DNA of 64,000 bases from a candidate division WOR-3 bacterium (GTDB taxonomy: Bacteria; Hydrothermota; UBA3072): positions 1 to 64,000 of the forward strand of contig JBDRZZ010000004.1 of the NCBI GenBank assembly GCA_039804165.1, given 5' to 3'. Below, piece after piece: positions 1 to 8,806 of the stretch. The number at the start of each line of letters is the position of its first letter. Position 1 is the stretch's first letter. The position numbers and the translations under genes are program-made. Under the pieces are notes generated by a model. The model saw only the letters and a program-made list of their open reading frames with translations. It did no database searches and was not told where the DNA came from.

Positions 1-144
1 GCTTGCCAATTATCTTTTGAAGTTTCTCTACCTCATCTGACTGATTCCATGCTCCCCAGATATCTCAGAAACTGTTCGCATTTCCCTCAAACCCTCAAGA
101 ACTATCGCTAATTTCTCATCAACTGACCAATTCCTTCTTTTCAT
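1..144 (-). pseudogene. Degraded IS3-family transposase OrfA remnant
   Basis: Reading leftward from an ATG at 144, the frame begins MKRRNWSVDEKLAIVLEGLR and goes on through a helix-turn-helix-like stretch ending in HGISQ. This is the N-terminus typical of IS3/IS911-type OrfA DNA-binding proteins. The frame stops at 28-30 after only 38 codons. Just past that point a shifted frame reads SDEVEKLQKIIGK, which resembles the leucine-zipper segment that normally lies further along OrfA. The simplest reading is an internal deletion that removed the middle of OrfA and broke the frame. The remnant runs off the left edge, so OrfB and the element ends cannot be judged. Family assignment is by recognition of the sequence pattern only. 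Confidence 0.6.
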
Positions 145-343
145 TCTCTGCCCCCTTCTTTATAATTTTTATTATATCTCTACACACTTCAAGTATCCAC
201 TCCCTATGGGGAGCAGCATAGTAGTATATACCCTATATATTCTCCATAATTTCTTTTAGATTTTCATATTGGTTCAATTTTTTACATCTTTAAAAACCAT
301 TCGTTGTTTAGAATCGTGTAGTTTGGTCTTAAAAAACTTACAC
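145..343. other. Non-coding stretch left of the polysaccharide locus
   Basis: AT-rich sequence between the transposase remnant and the first glycosyltransferase. No credible gene on either strand. It could contain the left end of the decayed insertion element, but I see no convincing terminal inverted repeat. Confidence 0.4.
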
Positions 344-371
344 TTGAAAAAATTTCTAAATGAAGTATATA
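344..371 (+). promoter_or_regulatory. Predicted leaderless promoter for the first glycosyltransferase
   Basis: TTGAAA (344-349), a 16-nt spacer and TATATA (366-371), followed by six T residues and then the ATG at 378. The expected start of transcription falls on or next to that ATG. This is the main reason for preferring 378 over the upstream in-frame ATG at 360. Confidence 0.5.
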
Positions 372-377
372 TTTTTT

Positions 378-1595
378 ATGAAAAGGATTAGGAATAATAT
401 TCATATATTATTAGTAGTAGAAAATAACCAAGTTCCAATGGATACCAGAGTATGGAAGGAAGCACAAGCTTTAAGAGAAAAAGGATTTAATGTTTCAGTA
501 ATTTGTCCTAATAAGAATAAAGACAAAAATTATAAAAAATTAGGAGAGGTCGAAATTCATCAATATTATAATCCTTTTATTAAAGGAACTTCAATATTAA
601 GTATTTTAGGAGAATACTTATTTACTATTTTTCCTCTTCTATTTTACTCATTAAAAATATATATAAAAAAGCCTTTTTCTATTATACATATTGCTAATCC
701 ACCTGATTTTTTAGTTATTCTTTTTTTACCATTTAAACTATTCGGTATTAAAATAGTGTTTGATCATCACGATCTATCACCTGAGTTATTTATCGAAAAA
801 TTTGGAGAAAAGAACTTCTTCTTTAAGTTATTACTTATATGCGAGAAACTATCTTACAAACTGGCTGATGTTATAATTACAACAAACAATTCTATAAAAG
901 ACACTTGTATTAAAAGAAATAAAGTTTCTAAAAATAAAGTTTTTGTAATAAGAAATGGACCGGATCTAAACGAAATAAAAAATCTATATAGGGTTAAAGA
1001 TAATCTAAGAAGAGGAAAAAAATATCTTATTGGATATGTAGGAAATATAGATAGCCAAGATTCGTTAGAAAAGCTTGTGGCATCTATAGAGTATATAGTA
1101 AAAGAAAGAAAGTTTGATGATTTTAGAGTATTAATAATTGGGGACGGAAACTACCGAACAAAAATTGAAGATATTGTTCAACAAAAGAGCCTTCAAGAAT
1201 ATTTCATTTTCTACGGCTCTGAGTATAATAGAAAGAAATTATTTTCCTTACTTTCAAAAATAGACATTGGAGTGGAACCGAGTAGAGAAACAGAGAAATT
1301 TAGCAAATCTACATCAACAAAAGTTATGGAATATATGGCTCTGGGTAAACCTGTAATTCAGTATAACTCTTTAGAAGGAATTTTTACAGCAGGAAAGGCT
1401 TCTCTATTTATAAAAAATAATGACGAAAGAAACTTTGGTGATGCAATTATCTATCTCCTTAAAGATAAAAAAAGAAGAAAAGAAATGGGTGAGTATGGAA
1501 AAAGGAGAGTTAAGAAGGTCTTGCAATGGAATATAGAAAAAGAGAAACTATTAAATTTATATACAGAAAAATTACTAAATATAAAAATTAATTAA
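378..1595 (+). CDS. GT4-family glycosyltransferase
   Basis: Predicted cytoplasmic retaining glycosyltransferase (GT-B fold, family 4), probably adding a sugar to a lipid-linked surface polysaccharide. The N-terminal Rossmann domain opens with the strand HILLVVENN followed by DTRVWKEAQALREKGF, a common GT4 opening. A linker near residues 188-200 (VFVIRNGPDLNEI) joins the donor-binding domain, which has GYVGNIDSQD (219-228), IIGDG (253-257) and KVMEYMALGKPVI (315-327). E300 and E318 lie where GT4 enzymes keep nucleotide-sugar contacts. Start 378 is chosen over the in-frame ATG at 360 because TATATA lies six bases upstream and neither has a ribosome site. The next glycosyltransferase begins 4 bases after the stop, so they are co-transcribed. 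Donor and acceptor sugars cannot be read from sequence. Confidence 0.85.
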   Translation: MKRIRNNIHILLVVENNQVPMDTRVWKEAQALREKGFNVSVICPNKNKDKNYKKLGEVEIHQYYNPFIKGTSILSILGEYLFTIFPLLFYSLKIYIKKPFSIIHIANPPDFLVILFLPFKLFGIKIVFDHHDLSPELFIEKFGEKNFFFKLLLICEKLSYKLADVIITTNNSIKDTCIKRNKVSKNKVFVIRNGPDLNEIKNLYRVKDNLRRGKKYLIGYVGNIDSQDSLEKLVASIEYIVKERKFDDFRVLIIGDGNYRTKIEDIVQQKSLQEYFIFYGSEYNRKKLFSLLSKIDIGVEPSRETEKFSKSTSTKVMEYMALGKPVIQYNSLEGIFTAGKASLFIKNNDERNFGDAIIYLLKDKKRRKEMGEYGKRRVKKVLQWNIEKEKLLNLYTEKLLNIKIN

Positions 1596-1599
1596 TAAT

Positions 1600-2724
1600 A
1601 TGTTCTTTAAGGGAAAAATAAATCAAAAAGAGAAAACTCTTAGCAAAAATAAACCTAAAATATTCCTAATCTCAAATATGTATCCACATAGAAATCAACA
1701 AATATACGGCACTTTTGTAAAAAATGTGGTTGACTTACTTCTCGAAAATGGATTTACAATTTTGCTCGCAGTTAAAGCAGGAAACTCCAAAAATCCATTA
1801 ATAAAGTTCTATCAATATATTAAATTTTTTCTAATTAGTATACTAAAAGGTTTATTTTATAGATATAATATAATTTATGTCCACTATATCGCCCACAGTG
1901 CGATCCCTGTTTTAATTATAAAATTTTTTAGAAGGAAAATTAAAATAGTTTCTCATGTCCACGGAGGAGATATCCTTGAAGAACCGTTCCTCAAGCCTAT
2001 TACATCTAAAACTTTAAAAATTTCAGATATAATAATAGCACCCTCATCTTATTTTAAAGAAATAATAATAAATATATATAAAATAAATCCAGAGAAAATC
2101 AAAGTATTTCCTTCCGGAGGAGTAAACACAAGTCTATTTAAACCTAAAAAAATAAATAGAAAAAATTTATTAAAAAGCTATACAAATCAATTTGTACTTG
2201 GTTTTGTTTCTAGAATTGAAAGAGGAAAGGGATGGAATGTCTTTCTCGAGGGAATAAAAAAGACAAAAGAAAAAACAAAAGAGTCATTATTAGGTGTAAT
2301 AATAGGAGATGGGAAAGAAGTAACGTTAATGCAAAAACTTATAAGAAAATTCCAATTGAATGATACTATTGAATACCTTGGAAGCAAAAATTATGAACTT
2401 TTGCCTCTTTTTTATAACTGTTTTGACGTTTTCATATTCCCCACCACAAAGAGGGAAAGTCTTGGTCTAGTAGGGCTTGAAGCTATGGCCTGTGGGGTGC
2501 CAGTTATTGGTAGCAATATTGGAGGCTTAACTACTTATATTAAAAATGGAGTAAATGGTTATATTTTTCAGCCAGGATCACCAGAATCCCTTTCCGAAAG
2601 AATAATTCAATATATGCAACTAAATAAAAGGTATAAAAAACAAATGAAAAAATGCGCTCGCCTTACTGCTCTTGAATATGATAGAAATAAGATATCTAAA
2701 ATCCTTTTAGAGTGCTTTCAGTGA
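1600..2724 (+). CDS. GT4-family glycosyltransferase
   Basis: Second GT-B glycosyltransferase of the locus, about 374 residues, the usual family length. The N-terminal domain contains IFLISNMYPHRNQQIYGTFV, typical of enzymes working on cell-surface glycans, and HVHGGD. The C-terminal domain has FVSRIERGKG, IIGDG and a clear EX7E motif (E286 to E294, ESLGLVGLE), followed by AMACGVPVIGSNIGG, the classic donor-binding region. It starts 4 bases after the preceding gene and shares its promoter. It lacks a recognisable ribosome site, as does the gene before it. Predicted to act on the inner face of the membrane in repeat-unit assembly; specificity unknown. Confidence 0.87.
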   Translation: MFFKGKINQKEKTLSKNKPKIFLISNMYPHRNQQIYGTFVKNVVDLLLENGFTILLAVKAGNSKNPLIKFYQYIKFFLISILKGLFYRYNIIYVHYIAHSAIPVLIIKFFRRKIKIVSHVHGGDILEEPFLKPITSKTLKISDIIIAPSSYFKEIIINIYKINPEKIKVFPSGGVNTSLFKPKKINRKNLLKSYTNQFVLGFVSRIERGKGWNVFLEGIKKTKEKTKESLLGVIIGDGKEVTLMQKLIRKFQLNDTIEYLGSKNYELLPLFYNCFDVFIFPTTKRESLGLVGLEAMACGVPVIGSNIGGLTTYIKNGVNGYIFQPGSPESLSERIIQYMQLNKRYKKQMKKCARLTALEYDRNKISKILLECFQ

Positions 2725-2757
2725 ATATATTTTATTATTTTTTAAAGGTAAAGGGAG

Positions 2758-2785
2758 TTGACATCCTACATTAATTAGCTATTAT
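2758..2785 (+). promoter_or_regulatory. Predicted sigma70 promoter upstream of the Wzz-like gene
   Basis: TTGACA (2758-2763), 16-nt spacer, TATTAT (2780-2785). The leader to the ATG at 2811 would be about 19 nt and has no obvious Shine-Dalgarno sequence. Confidence 0.5.
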
Positions 2786-2810
2786 ACTATATAAAAAGTG
2801 AAAATTAAAT

Positions 2811-3473
2811 ATGAATGATAAAGAGGAAGGGCTAAAATTAAAAGAGATATATAAATTTATTTGGAATCGAAAAATAAGTCTTTTTTTATCTGGTTTTGCC
2901 CCAGCCGTTATAACTTTAATCATCTGCTTGTTTCTTCCAAAAAGGTATACTGCTAAAGCAGTAATACTTGCTCCCGAGGCATTATCTGGCAGTATTTCTA
3001 CTCCCTTGGGTTATATAAGTTCAGGATTAACTCCAAAAGGAAAATTATCTTCTTTAACAATAATATCGCTTTTAAATAGTGAAACAATGAGAACTAAAAT
3101 TGTGAAAAAATTCGATTTAATTAAACACTATAGATTAGAAAGAACGCGATATCCTCAAGTAGAAGCAGAGAAAATAGTGGAGCGCAGAACAGACGTCGTT
3201 TATTCTGAAAAAGAAGGTTTAATATATATTTTTTTTGAGTCAAAAGATCCTATATTAAGCGCAAACGTAGTAAACTTTTACATTAATTATTTGGATACTC
3301 TAAATCTCCAACACAACCTAACAGAAAGAAGGCCAATTGTGATTGTTGTAGATCCTCCTATTCCACCAGTAGAAAAAAGCTTTCCAAAAACAAAAATATC
3401 AATTATTGTTTCAAGCTTTTTTGGAATTTTTCTTTATTTGATGTTCTTATGGCTGAGAAACGAACTTATTTAA
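2811..3473 (+). CDS. Wzz-type polysaccharide chain-length/co-polymerase protein (short)
   Basis: Inner-membrane protein with the Wzz/PCP layout. An N-terminal membrane segment near residues 22-40 follows the amphipathic LKEIYKFIWNRK; next comes YTAKAVILAPE, then a periplasmic region. A Pro-rich DPPIPPVEKSFPK stretch (near residues 180-192) leads into a second membrane segment (about 196-215). The Pro-rich stretch before the last helix is the PCP signature. At 220 residues it is shorter than typical Wzz proteins (about 300 or more), mainly because the periplasmic coiled-coil part is reduced. It has no tyrosine-kinase domain. The polymerase gene starts directly after its stop codon (TAAATG). 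Expected to set glycan chain length together with that polymerase. Confidence 0.75.
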   Translation: MNDKEEGLKLKEIYKFIWNRKISLFLSGFAPAVITLIICLFLPKRYTAKAVILAPEALSGSISTPLGYISSGLTPKGKLSSLTIISLLNSETMRTKIVKKFDLIKHYRLERTRYPQVEAEKIVERRTDVVYSEKEGLIYIFFESKDPILSANVVNFYINYLDTLNLQHNLTERRPIVIVVDPPIPPVEKSFPKTKISIIVSSFFGIFLYLMFLWLRNELI

Positions 3474-4889
3474 ATGTTTCCCTTAAAGACCTTTAAATAT
3501 AAAAGCCTCCAAGATTTAACCATCTACCTATTTATTCTTTTAATTGGTGTAGCAACAATTTGCCTTACTACTTCTCAATTGACCAAAATTACAGCTGGAA
3601 CTTTCCCTCTCTTTTTAATATTTATATTATATCTTATAGAGAATCCTTCTTCAGTTCTTGTTTTATTTTTCTTGTTAACGCCTCTAATCCCACCAGTTGT
3701 CCTTCATCAAAATAGCCTTACACCTGCTGAGATACTAGCAATTCCCGCCTTCGCTCTTTGCCTTCTTTCTCTATTAACAGGGAATAAAAAGGCAGCTTCA
3801 GAAATTCTATATAAAAATAAACATATCTTTATTTCAATGTTAATCTTTTCTTTCTTTTGTTTTCTCTCCTCTATCGCACTTCTAAATAGTAAAAATTTGA
3901 TCCCTAATATTACTTCCCTCGTTCTAAAACCTATATTTATTGCATTAATTCTATTAGTATTTATATGTAGATTCAAAAAAAATATCTCAATAGATATAAT
4001 TATTATTTCTATCCTTATTTCTTCTTTTTTGTTAGGTATTTTCTGTCTCTATACACTTATGGCATTAAAACCAGCATGGGCTATTGATACTGAAAACTTA
4101 AGAATTTCGGGAACCTTTTTAATTTTTAATCATTTATCTGCATATGAAGTGTTGATATTCTTTTTTCTCTTGGGACTTTACTTAAATTCTAATAATATAT
4201 ATTTTAAAGTTTTCCTTATCTTGGCAATTGGATTATCTATAATAGCTCAATTGGCATCTCTTACTTTAGGAGGAATTTTAGGAATAATAGGAGGAATTCT
4301 GTTCTTAATATTAATAAATGAAAATAAACTGAGAAATTTTGCTATTTTAATTCTTCTAAGTATTATTATATCCATAGGGGTTTACTTTCTCTACCCTCCC
4401 ATAATAAGTAAATTTTCCATTATTTCAGAAAGAATAATAGATCGTATTATAGCAAATTATACCGGTCTAGTAATGATAAAAAGATATTTTTGGTTTGGAG
4501 CAGGGAGTGAATTAGGTGAAATTATCCAATCACACCCAAATTTACTATATACTCCTTTCGGTTCTGGATGGTGTGTTCCACATAACCTCTTCATAACTAC
4601 TTTTGCTACTACAGGAATATTTTCTTTCCTTAGCCTATTATATCTATTAATAGCAATAATAATAAGATTAAAGGATATATACCCTAAAATTAAAGTCTCA
4701 AAAAATAGAAATTTTTATATTTCCCTTCTTGCCGGTATAATAGCTTTTTTCCTCCAATCTATGTCAAACAACATATTCTGGCATATAATATTAGGTAGTT
4801 ATATGTTTCTTTTCATAGGTTTTTGGCTTAAGTTCGATGAAGAAGGTGACTTCGCATTTCCTTTTTTTAAATATACTGGAGTCAAATAA
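3474..4889 (+). CDS. O-antigen polymerase/ligase family membrane protein (Wzy/WaaL-like)
   Basis: Polytopic inner-membrane protein of 471 residues with about 11-12 hydrophobic segments. The strongest clue is the large periplasmic loop between roughly residues 325 and 375, containing YFWFGAGSELGEI and VPHNLFITTFATTGIFSF. This matches the Wzy_C/O-antigen ligase pattern, in which the loop His-Asn precedes a membrane helix. It starts immediately after the Wzz-like stop, implying coupled translation. Polymerase and ligase cannot be told apart by sequence alone. The Wzz-like neighbour and the flippase nearby favour a polymerase that joins repeat units in the periplasm. Confidence 0.75.
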   Translation: MFPLKTFKYKSLQDLTIYLFILLIGVATICLTTSQLTKITAGTFPLFLIFILYLIENPSSVLVLFFLLTPLIPPVVLHQNSLTPAEILAIPAFALCLLSLLTGNKKAASEILYKNKHIFISMLIFSFFCFLSSIALLNSKNLIPNITSLVLKPIFIALILLVFICRFKKNISIDIIIISILISSFLLGIFCLYTLMALKPAWAIDTENLRISGTFLIFNHLSAYEVLIFFFLLGLYLNSNNIYFKVFLILAIGLSIIAQLASLTLGGILGIIGGILFLILINENKLRNFAILILLSIIISIGVYFLYPPIISKFSIISERIIDRIIANYTGLVMIKRYFWFGAGSELGEIIQSHPNLLYTPFGSGWCVPHNLFITTFATTGIFSFLSLLYLLIAIIIRLKDIYPKIKVSKNRNFYISLLAGIIAFFLQSMSNNIFWHIILGSYMFLFIGFWLKFDEEGDFAFPFFKYTGVK

Positions 4890-5189
4890 TCAAAACCTAT
4901 ATTGAGTGACTTTCTATTAAAAAGAGTATCTAATTTTCTTCAATCTCGGTTTAATATAAAGACTTGCAAAAAAGCAAAAATATACTTTAAAAGGATTTTA
5001 TAATTAAAAAGCCAAACTTTTAAATCTTTATTTCCAAAGAATTATTTAACTCATTCAAGTCGAAATACTATTTTCTTGAAAAGAGAAGATATTTATAAAA
5101 CAAAAAATCTTCCTCCATAAAATCAACTTAGGAATAAAAAATTACCTATCATTTTGAAAACCGAATAATCCAATTTAACTTTTATTTAA
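4890..5189. other. Convergent intergenic region, no gene seen
   Basis: AT-rich gap between the + strand polymerase and the - strand flippase. Stops are frequent in all frames and there is no strong GC-rich hairpin, so terminators for the two genes were not identified. Confidence 0.4.
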
Positions 5190-6446
5190 TTAATTCTCCA
5201 AAAATTTTTCTTTTACAAATTTATATTCAATAAAATAAAAAATTAATAAAATACAGAAAGAAATAACTCTTCCATATATAATTCCATTTAATCTGAAAGT
5301 CCCAACTAAAATGGGAGGAGCTAAAATAAGGGATATACCCTGAACAAGATAAGCCAAAAAAACATATATAGTTTTACCCGCACCTAAAAGAAAACATTCT
5401 ATTGGAAGTGTGAAAATCAAGGGAATAACTGAATACAAAAGCATTTTAAATATCAATGTTGCCTCTTTATACCGAGCACCATACAGTATTTCAATAAAAA
5501 AAGGAGAAAGAAAGTAAATCATGAACCAAGAGATTAATAGAAATACTATACACCACCTATTATTTAACCAATATTTTCTCAAATCGCCATCCGTTTCAAT
5601 TGCGGAAGCTTTAGGGAGAAGTATAACATAAAAAGTTCCTATTAAAAGAACAAATATATTAATAAGGCTAAGAGCTACAGAATATTGCCCAAGAATTTCA
5701 CCTTTAAAGTACTTACCAAGCCAAAAAAAATCTGCCCTGAGATTAATTAATCTAACAAAATGACTAAGAATGAGCCAATTGCCATAATTCCAAAATTTTT
5801 GGGCTATTTTAATTTTAAACTTAAGTATAGAAAAATATCCTTTTCTAAATATCATATTTAAAATAAAAACGGAAGGGAATAAATACATCAACAAATAAAA
5901 ATTAACTTGCCTTAAGTTAAACTTAACACCCAGAAAAACCAGAAATAAAAGAGTTAAATAATAAACTAATTGAACTATACTATAATTATTAAACTCCTCC
6001 TTTGCTTGAAAAAATGATAAGCCAATATTTAGTATATTCATACCTAAGCCTCCAATTAATCCATATAGGATTAATTCCTCGCCAATATGTTCAAAATTCC
6101 AAGAAATAGGCAAAAAACAAAATAAAATAAAAATAAATATAAAAAAAATCGCAAGGATAACTTTTAATGTAACATAAGTTGAAAATATTTCTTGTTCTTC
6201 CTTAGGAAATCGAACTGTAAAATATACATAAGATTGATCAAATCCTGTAAAACCTAAGCCGAAAATTGTCAGGATATAAAATCCTATAGAGAAAACACCA
6301 AAATCAATAGGTCCTAACCACCTTGCAAGGATAATAGAGATCAAAGCTGCGATAGCTCTTGAGATATAATTTGACAAACTAACTTTTGTAAAGTCTTTAA
6401 AAATTTTCAAAATAGAGAATCGAGTTTTTCCTTCAAAAACTAACAT
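5190..6446 (-). CDS. Wzx-like oligosaccharide flippase (MATE/MVF-type)
   Basis: Polytopic membrane protein of 418 residues with about 12 hydrophobic helices. The N-terminal section, with SLSNYISRAIAALISIILA then RWLGPIDFGVFSIGFYI, is the characteristic opening of polysaccharide biosynthesis flippases. The family moves undecaprenyl-linked repeat units from the cytoplasmic to the periplasmic leaflet. It lies on the opposite strand from the glycosyltransferases and polymerase but completes a Wzx/Wzy-type set. No Shine-Dalgarno sequence is apparent before the ATG at 6446. Substrate is not predictable. Confidence 0.8.
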   Translation of the reverse strand: MLVFEGKTRFSILKIFKDFTKVSLSNYISRAIAALISIILARWLGPIDFGVFSIGFYILTIFGLGFTGFDQSYVYFTVRFPKEEQEIFSTYVTLKVILAIFFIFIFILFCFLPISWNFEHIGEELILYGLIGGLGMNILNIGLSFFQAKEEFNNYSIVQLVYYLTLLFLVFLGVKFNLRQVNFYLLMYLFPSVFILNMIFRKGYFSILKFKIKIAQKFWNYGNWLILSHFVRLINLRADFFWLGKYFKGEILGQYSVALSLINIFVLLIGTFYVILLPKASAIETDGDLRKYWLNNRWCIVFLLISWFMIYFLSPFFIEILYGARYKEATLIFKMLLYSVIPLIFTLPIECFLLGAGKTIYVFLAYLVQGISLILAPPILVGTFRLNGIIYGRVISFCILLIFYFIEYKFVKEKFLEN

Positions 6447-7097
6447 ATTTTGATATCTGGAATTTTATAAAGCCAAAAGCTTATATTCTATTTCTAGGTT
6501 CTTTATTAGTTCCAATGTTCCTATAATTATCCAATAAATTCCTCCAATAATAACTTCTCTTTGGATAGCTTCTCACACCGCATTAAGAAACAAAATTTTA
6601 TGACCTCAAAATTCTCCCTGTCTCTTCCTTCTTAAATTTCTCCTTTCTCCTTCCGAAATTTATTCGATTTCCATCATTTGTCAATCTCTAAAACACAAGT
6701 TATCGAGAATATAGTTAAAAAAATTAAAGAAGAAAACATCCATCAAGAGATATAAAAACTTGGGAAAACAAGCAAGGTTAGATTGAGATCCTTAAAAAGA
6801 TAAAATCTGAGAATGAATTAAAGCTATCTGGTTACGGATAAAATAGGAGCTTTGGATATGGGTTCCTCAGAATTTAAAAAAGCTAAATACAAAATCAAAG
6901 AGCAAAAGAGACGAAAAACTCTAATCTTCATAATCTAAAAAATTAGTTCTTGAGTTTTAGGATACAATATAATTTATGCCATTTGAGCTCTTGGAAAAAG
7001 AGTTTAATAACCTTTGAAAGTTACGAGTTATACTTAAAGAGCTGGAGAATATTAAGTCTTTCAAAAGGGATAGGACTTAGTCTAACTCTCCTAAAAA
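6447..7097. other. Long intergenic region with no intact gene
   Basis: About 650 bases between two - strand genes. The part from about 6690 to 7075 reads on the + strand like coding sequence broken by stops: short Lys/Glu/Leu-rich pieces such as MPFELLEKEFNNL near 6976 and KLRVILKELENIKSF just after a stop. This may be a decayed gene, but no family is recognisable and chance is possible in such AT-rich DNA. No RNA gene, repeat array or clear promoter was found. Confidence 0.35.
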
Positions 7098-8387
7098 CTA
7101 CGCTTTAAAGATCTTGTCACTTTTAATTCCTGAAAGGGCATTTCTTGTATCTATAATAATAGAGCAATTTTCAACGATTTTCTTATAATCTATGTTAGAA
7201 TGGTCAGTAGCAATAATAACAGCATCCTGCTCTCTAAGTAATTCCTCGGTCAAATTCACAGAACTCATTACTAAATCTGTTTGCCTTAAATTGTATATTT
7301 CTGTAATATAAGGATCATAATAAGAAACCTCTGCACCACCTTCTCTAAGAAGTTCTATTAATTCTATCCCGGGGGATTCTCTACAATCATCAATATCCTT
7401 CTTGTAAGCTATTCCAATAATAAGAATTTTAGAGCCTCTTAATGATTTTCTGTTTTTATTTAAAGCAGAAATGGTCTTCATCACTACATACTCAGGCATC
7501 ATCATGTTAATCTCTCCTGCAAGTTCTATAAATCTCGCATTAATTCCAAACATTCTCGCTTTCCAAGAAAGATAGAAAGGGTCTATTGGAATACAATGTC
7601 CTCCAAGTCCTGGACCAGGATAGAAAGGTGTATAACCAAAAGGCTTTGTCTTTGCAGCCTCAATTACTTCCCATATATCTATACCCATTTTATCAAATAT
7701 TACCTTAAGTTCATTAACAAGAGCAATATTCACACTACGATATGTATTTTCAAGTAGCTTTGTCGCTTCAGCTACTTCTGCAGAAGAAACTTCAACAACT
7801 TTATCAAAGATCTTACTATAAATCTCAACCACTTTCTTCTTGGATTGCTCCGTAATTCCTCCAACAACTTTCGGTATGTTTCTTGTAGTAAATTGTTTAT
7901 TACCAGGATCTTCCCTCTCTGGAGAAAAAGCAAGATAAAAATCTCTATCTATTTTTCTTCTGCTCTTCTCCAAAATAGGAAGGACAACCTCTCTTGTAGC
8001 TCCTGGATAAACTGTAGATTCAAGAACAACAATAGCTCCATACTTTAAATTCTCCGATACTATCTCTGCCGAATTCTCAACAAAAGAAAGATCTGGTTGA
8101 CGATACTTATCAAGAGGTGTTGGAACACAAATAGAGATTAAATCAACTTCGTTCAGTCTGGAAAAATCAGTTGTTGGAGTAAAAAGACCAGAACTAAAAA
8201 AATTCCTTCTTTTTACTTCTTCAATATGTTTTAAATACACCTCTCCTTGTGAAAGCTTTTCTATCTTTCTTGTGTCTATATCAAAACCAAGAGTCTTATA
8301 TCCGGCTCTCACAAATTCCATAGCAAGAGGTAGCCCAACATAACCAAGTCCAATTACTCCAAGCACTTTTTCTTCATTTATTTTCAT
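7098..8387 (-). CDS. UDP-sugar (UDP-N-acetylmannosamine/galactosamine-type) 6-dehydrogenase
   Basis: NAD-dependent four-electron oxidation of a UDP-hexose or UDP-HexNAc to the uronic acid, supplying an acidic sugar for the surface polysaccharide. The N-terminal nucleotide fold has GLGYVGLPLA (residues 13-22); the middle domain has the catalytic Cys at C265 within GGHCIPIDP; the C-terminal UDP-binding domain has SKILIIGIAYKKDIDDCRESP. Its 429 residues match the WecC/WbpA subfamily. That subfamily fit favours an N-acetylated substrate, but this is inference. A promoter with its -10 ending seven bases before the ATG predicts a leaderless transcript. Confidence 0.85.
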   Translation of the reverse strand: MKINEEKVLGVIGLGYVGLPLAMEFVRAGYKTLGFDIDTRKIEKLSQGEVYLKHIEEVKRRNFFSSGLFTPTTDFSRLNEVDLISICVPTPLDKYRQPDLSFVENSAEIVSENLKYGAIVVLESTVYPGATREVVLPILEKSRRKIDRDFYLAFSPEREDPGNKQFTTRNIPKVVGGITEQSKKKVVEIYSKIFDKVVEVSSAEVAEATKLLENTYRSVNIALVNELKVIFDKMGIDIWEVIEAAKTKPFGYTPFYPGPGLGGHCIPIDPFYLSWKARMFGINARFIELAGEINMMMPEYVVMKTISALNKNRKSLRGSKILIIGIAYKKDIDDCRESPGIELIELLREGGAEVSYYDPYITEIYNLRQTDLVMSSVNLTEELLREQDAVIIATDHSNIDYKKIVENCSIIIDTRNALSGIKSDKIFKA

Positions 8388-8393
8388 AAAGGG

Positions 8394-8421
8394 AATATAC
8401 CCTTCCTTCTTTTTATGTCAA
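8394..8421 (-). promoter_or_regulatory. Predicted leaderless promoter of the UDP-sugar dehydrogenase
   Basis: On the - strand: TTGACA (8421-8416), 16-nt spacer, TATATT (8399-8394), then CCCTTT and the ATG at 8387. The expected transcription start coincides with the start codon. Confidence 0.6.
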
Positions 8422-8749
8422 GAGTATAATTTTTAAAAGAAACAGAGTCTTTTACCTAAAGCGAAGTTAGAATATCATAGTGTTATAAGTTATAGTCTGA
8501 AATATCTTTTCTTTCGGTTCTTTCTTTGAAATAATCCCTAAAAATTCTCTCTTTTTTCTCTTTCAAGCCAAATATTAATTTTTAATTTATTTTACGCCTT
8601 TTAATATCTACCAATCTAAGAAAATATGTCTCCAAGGATATTCCCTTTCTCTATACTTTTCAATGCAACGTTATAAATAAATATCATATTTCATCTATTA
8701 AAATTTGACATTTATTATTTATAATAATAACAAATTTAAATCTTGGCCC
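8422..8749. other. Divergent intergenic region, no gene seen
   Basis: AT-rich non-coding DNA between the divergent UDP-sugar dehydrogenase and Rrf2 regulator promoters. A lone TTGACA at 8705-8710 lacks a properly spaced -10. No RNA gene or repeat recognised. Confidence 0.4.
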
Positions 8750-8778
8750 TTGACAAAATGAATATATTTCTCTATAAT
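8750..8778 (+). promoter_or_regulatory. Consensus sigma70 promoter of the Rrf2 cassette
   Basis: TTGACA (8750-8755), 17-nt spacer, TATAAT (8773-8778): a perfect consensus promoter. Transcription should begin near 8785, giving a leader of about 22 nt that contains a GAGG ribosome site before the ATG at 8807. Such a strong promoter next to a repressor-family gene suggests control by repression. Confidence 0.75.
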
Positions 8779-8787
8779 TCCTATAGA
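8771..8787. promoter_or_regulatory. Candidate Rrf2 operator overlapping the -10 box
   Basis: Perfect inverted repeat TCTATA-N5-TATAGA covering the -10 hexamer and the expected transcription start. Its placement would let a dimeric repressor block RNA polymerase, consistent with autoregulation by the Rrf2 protein encoded just downstream. Inference from position and symmetry only. Confidence 0.45.
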
Positions 8788-8806
8788 CAAAGTAGAGGAT
8801 AATAAA

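Noticed and set aside
360-377. ATG at 360 as the start of the first glycosyltransferase
   Set aside because: No ribosome site, and the likely -10 box lies between 360 and 378, so 378 fits better.
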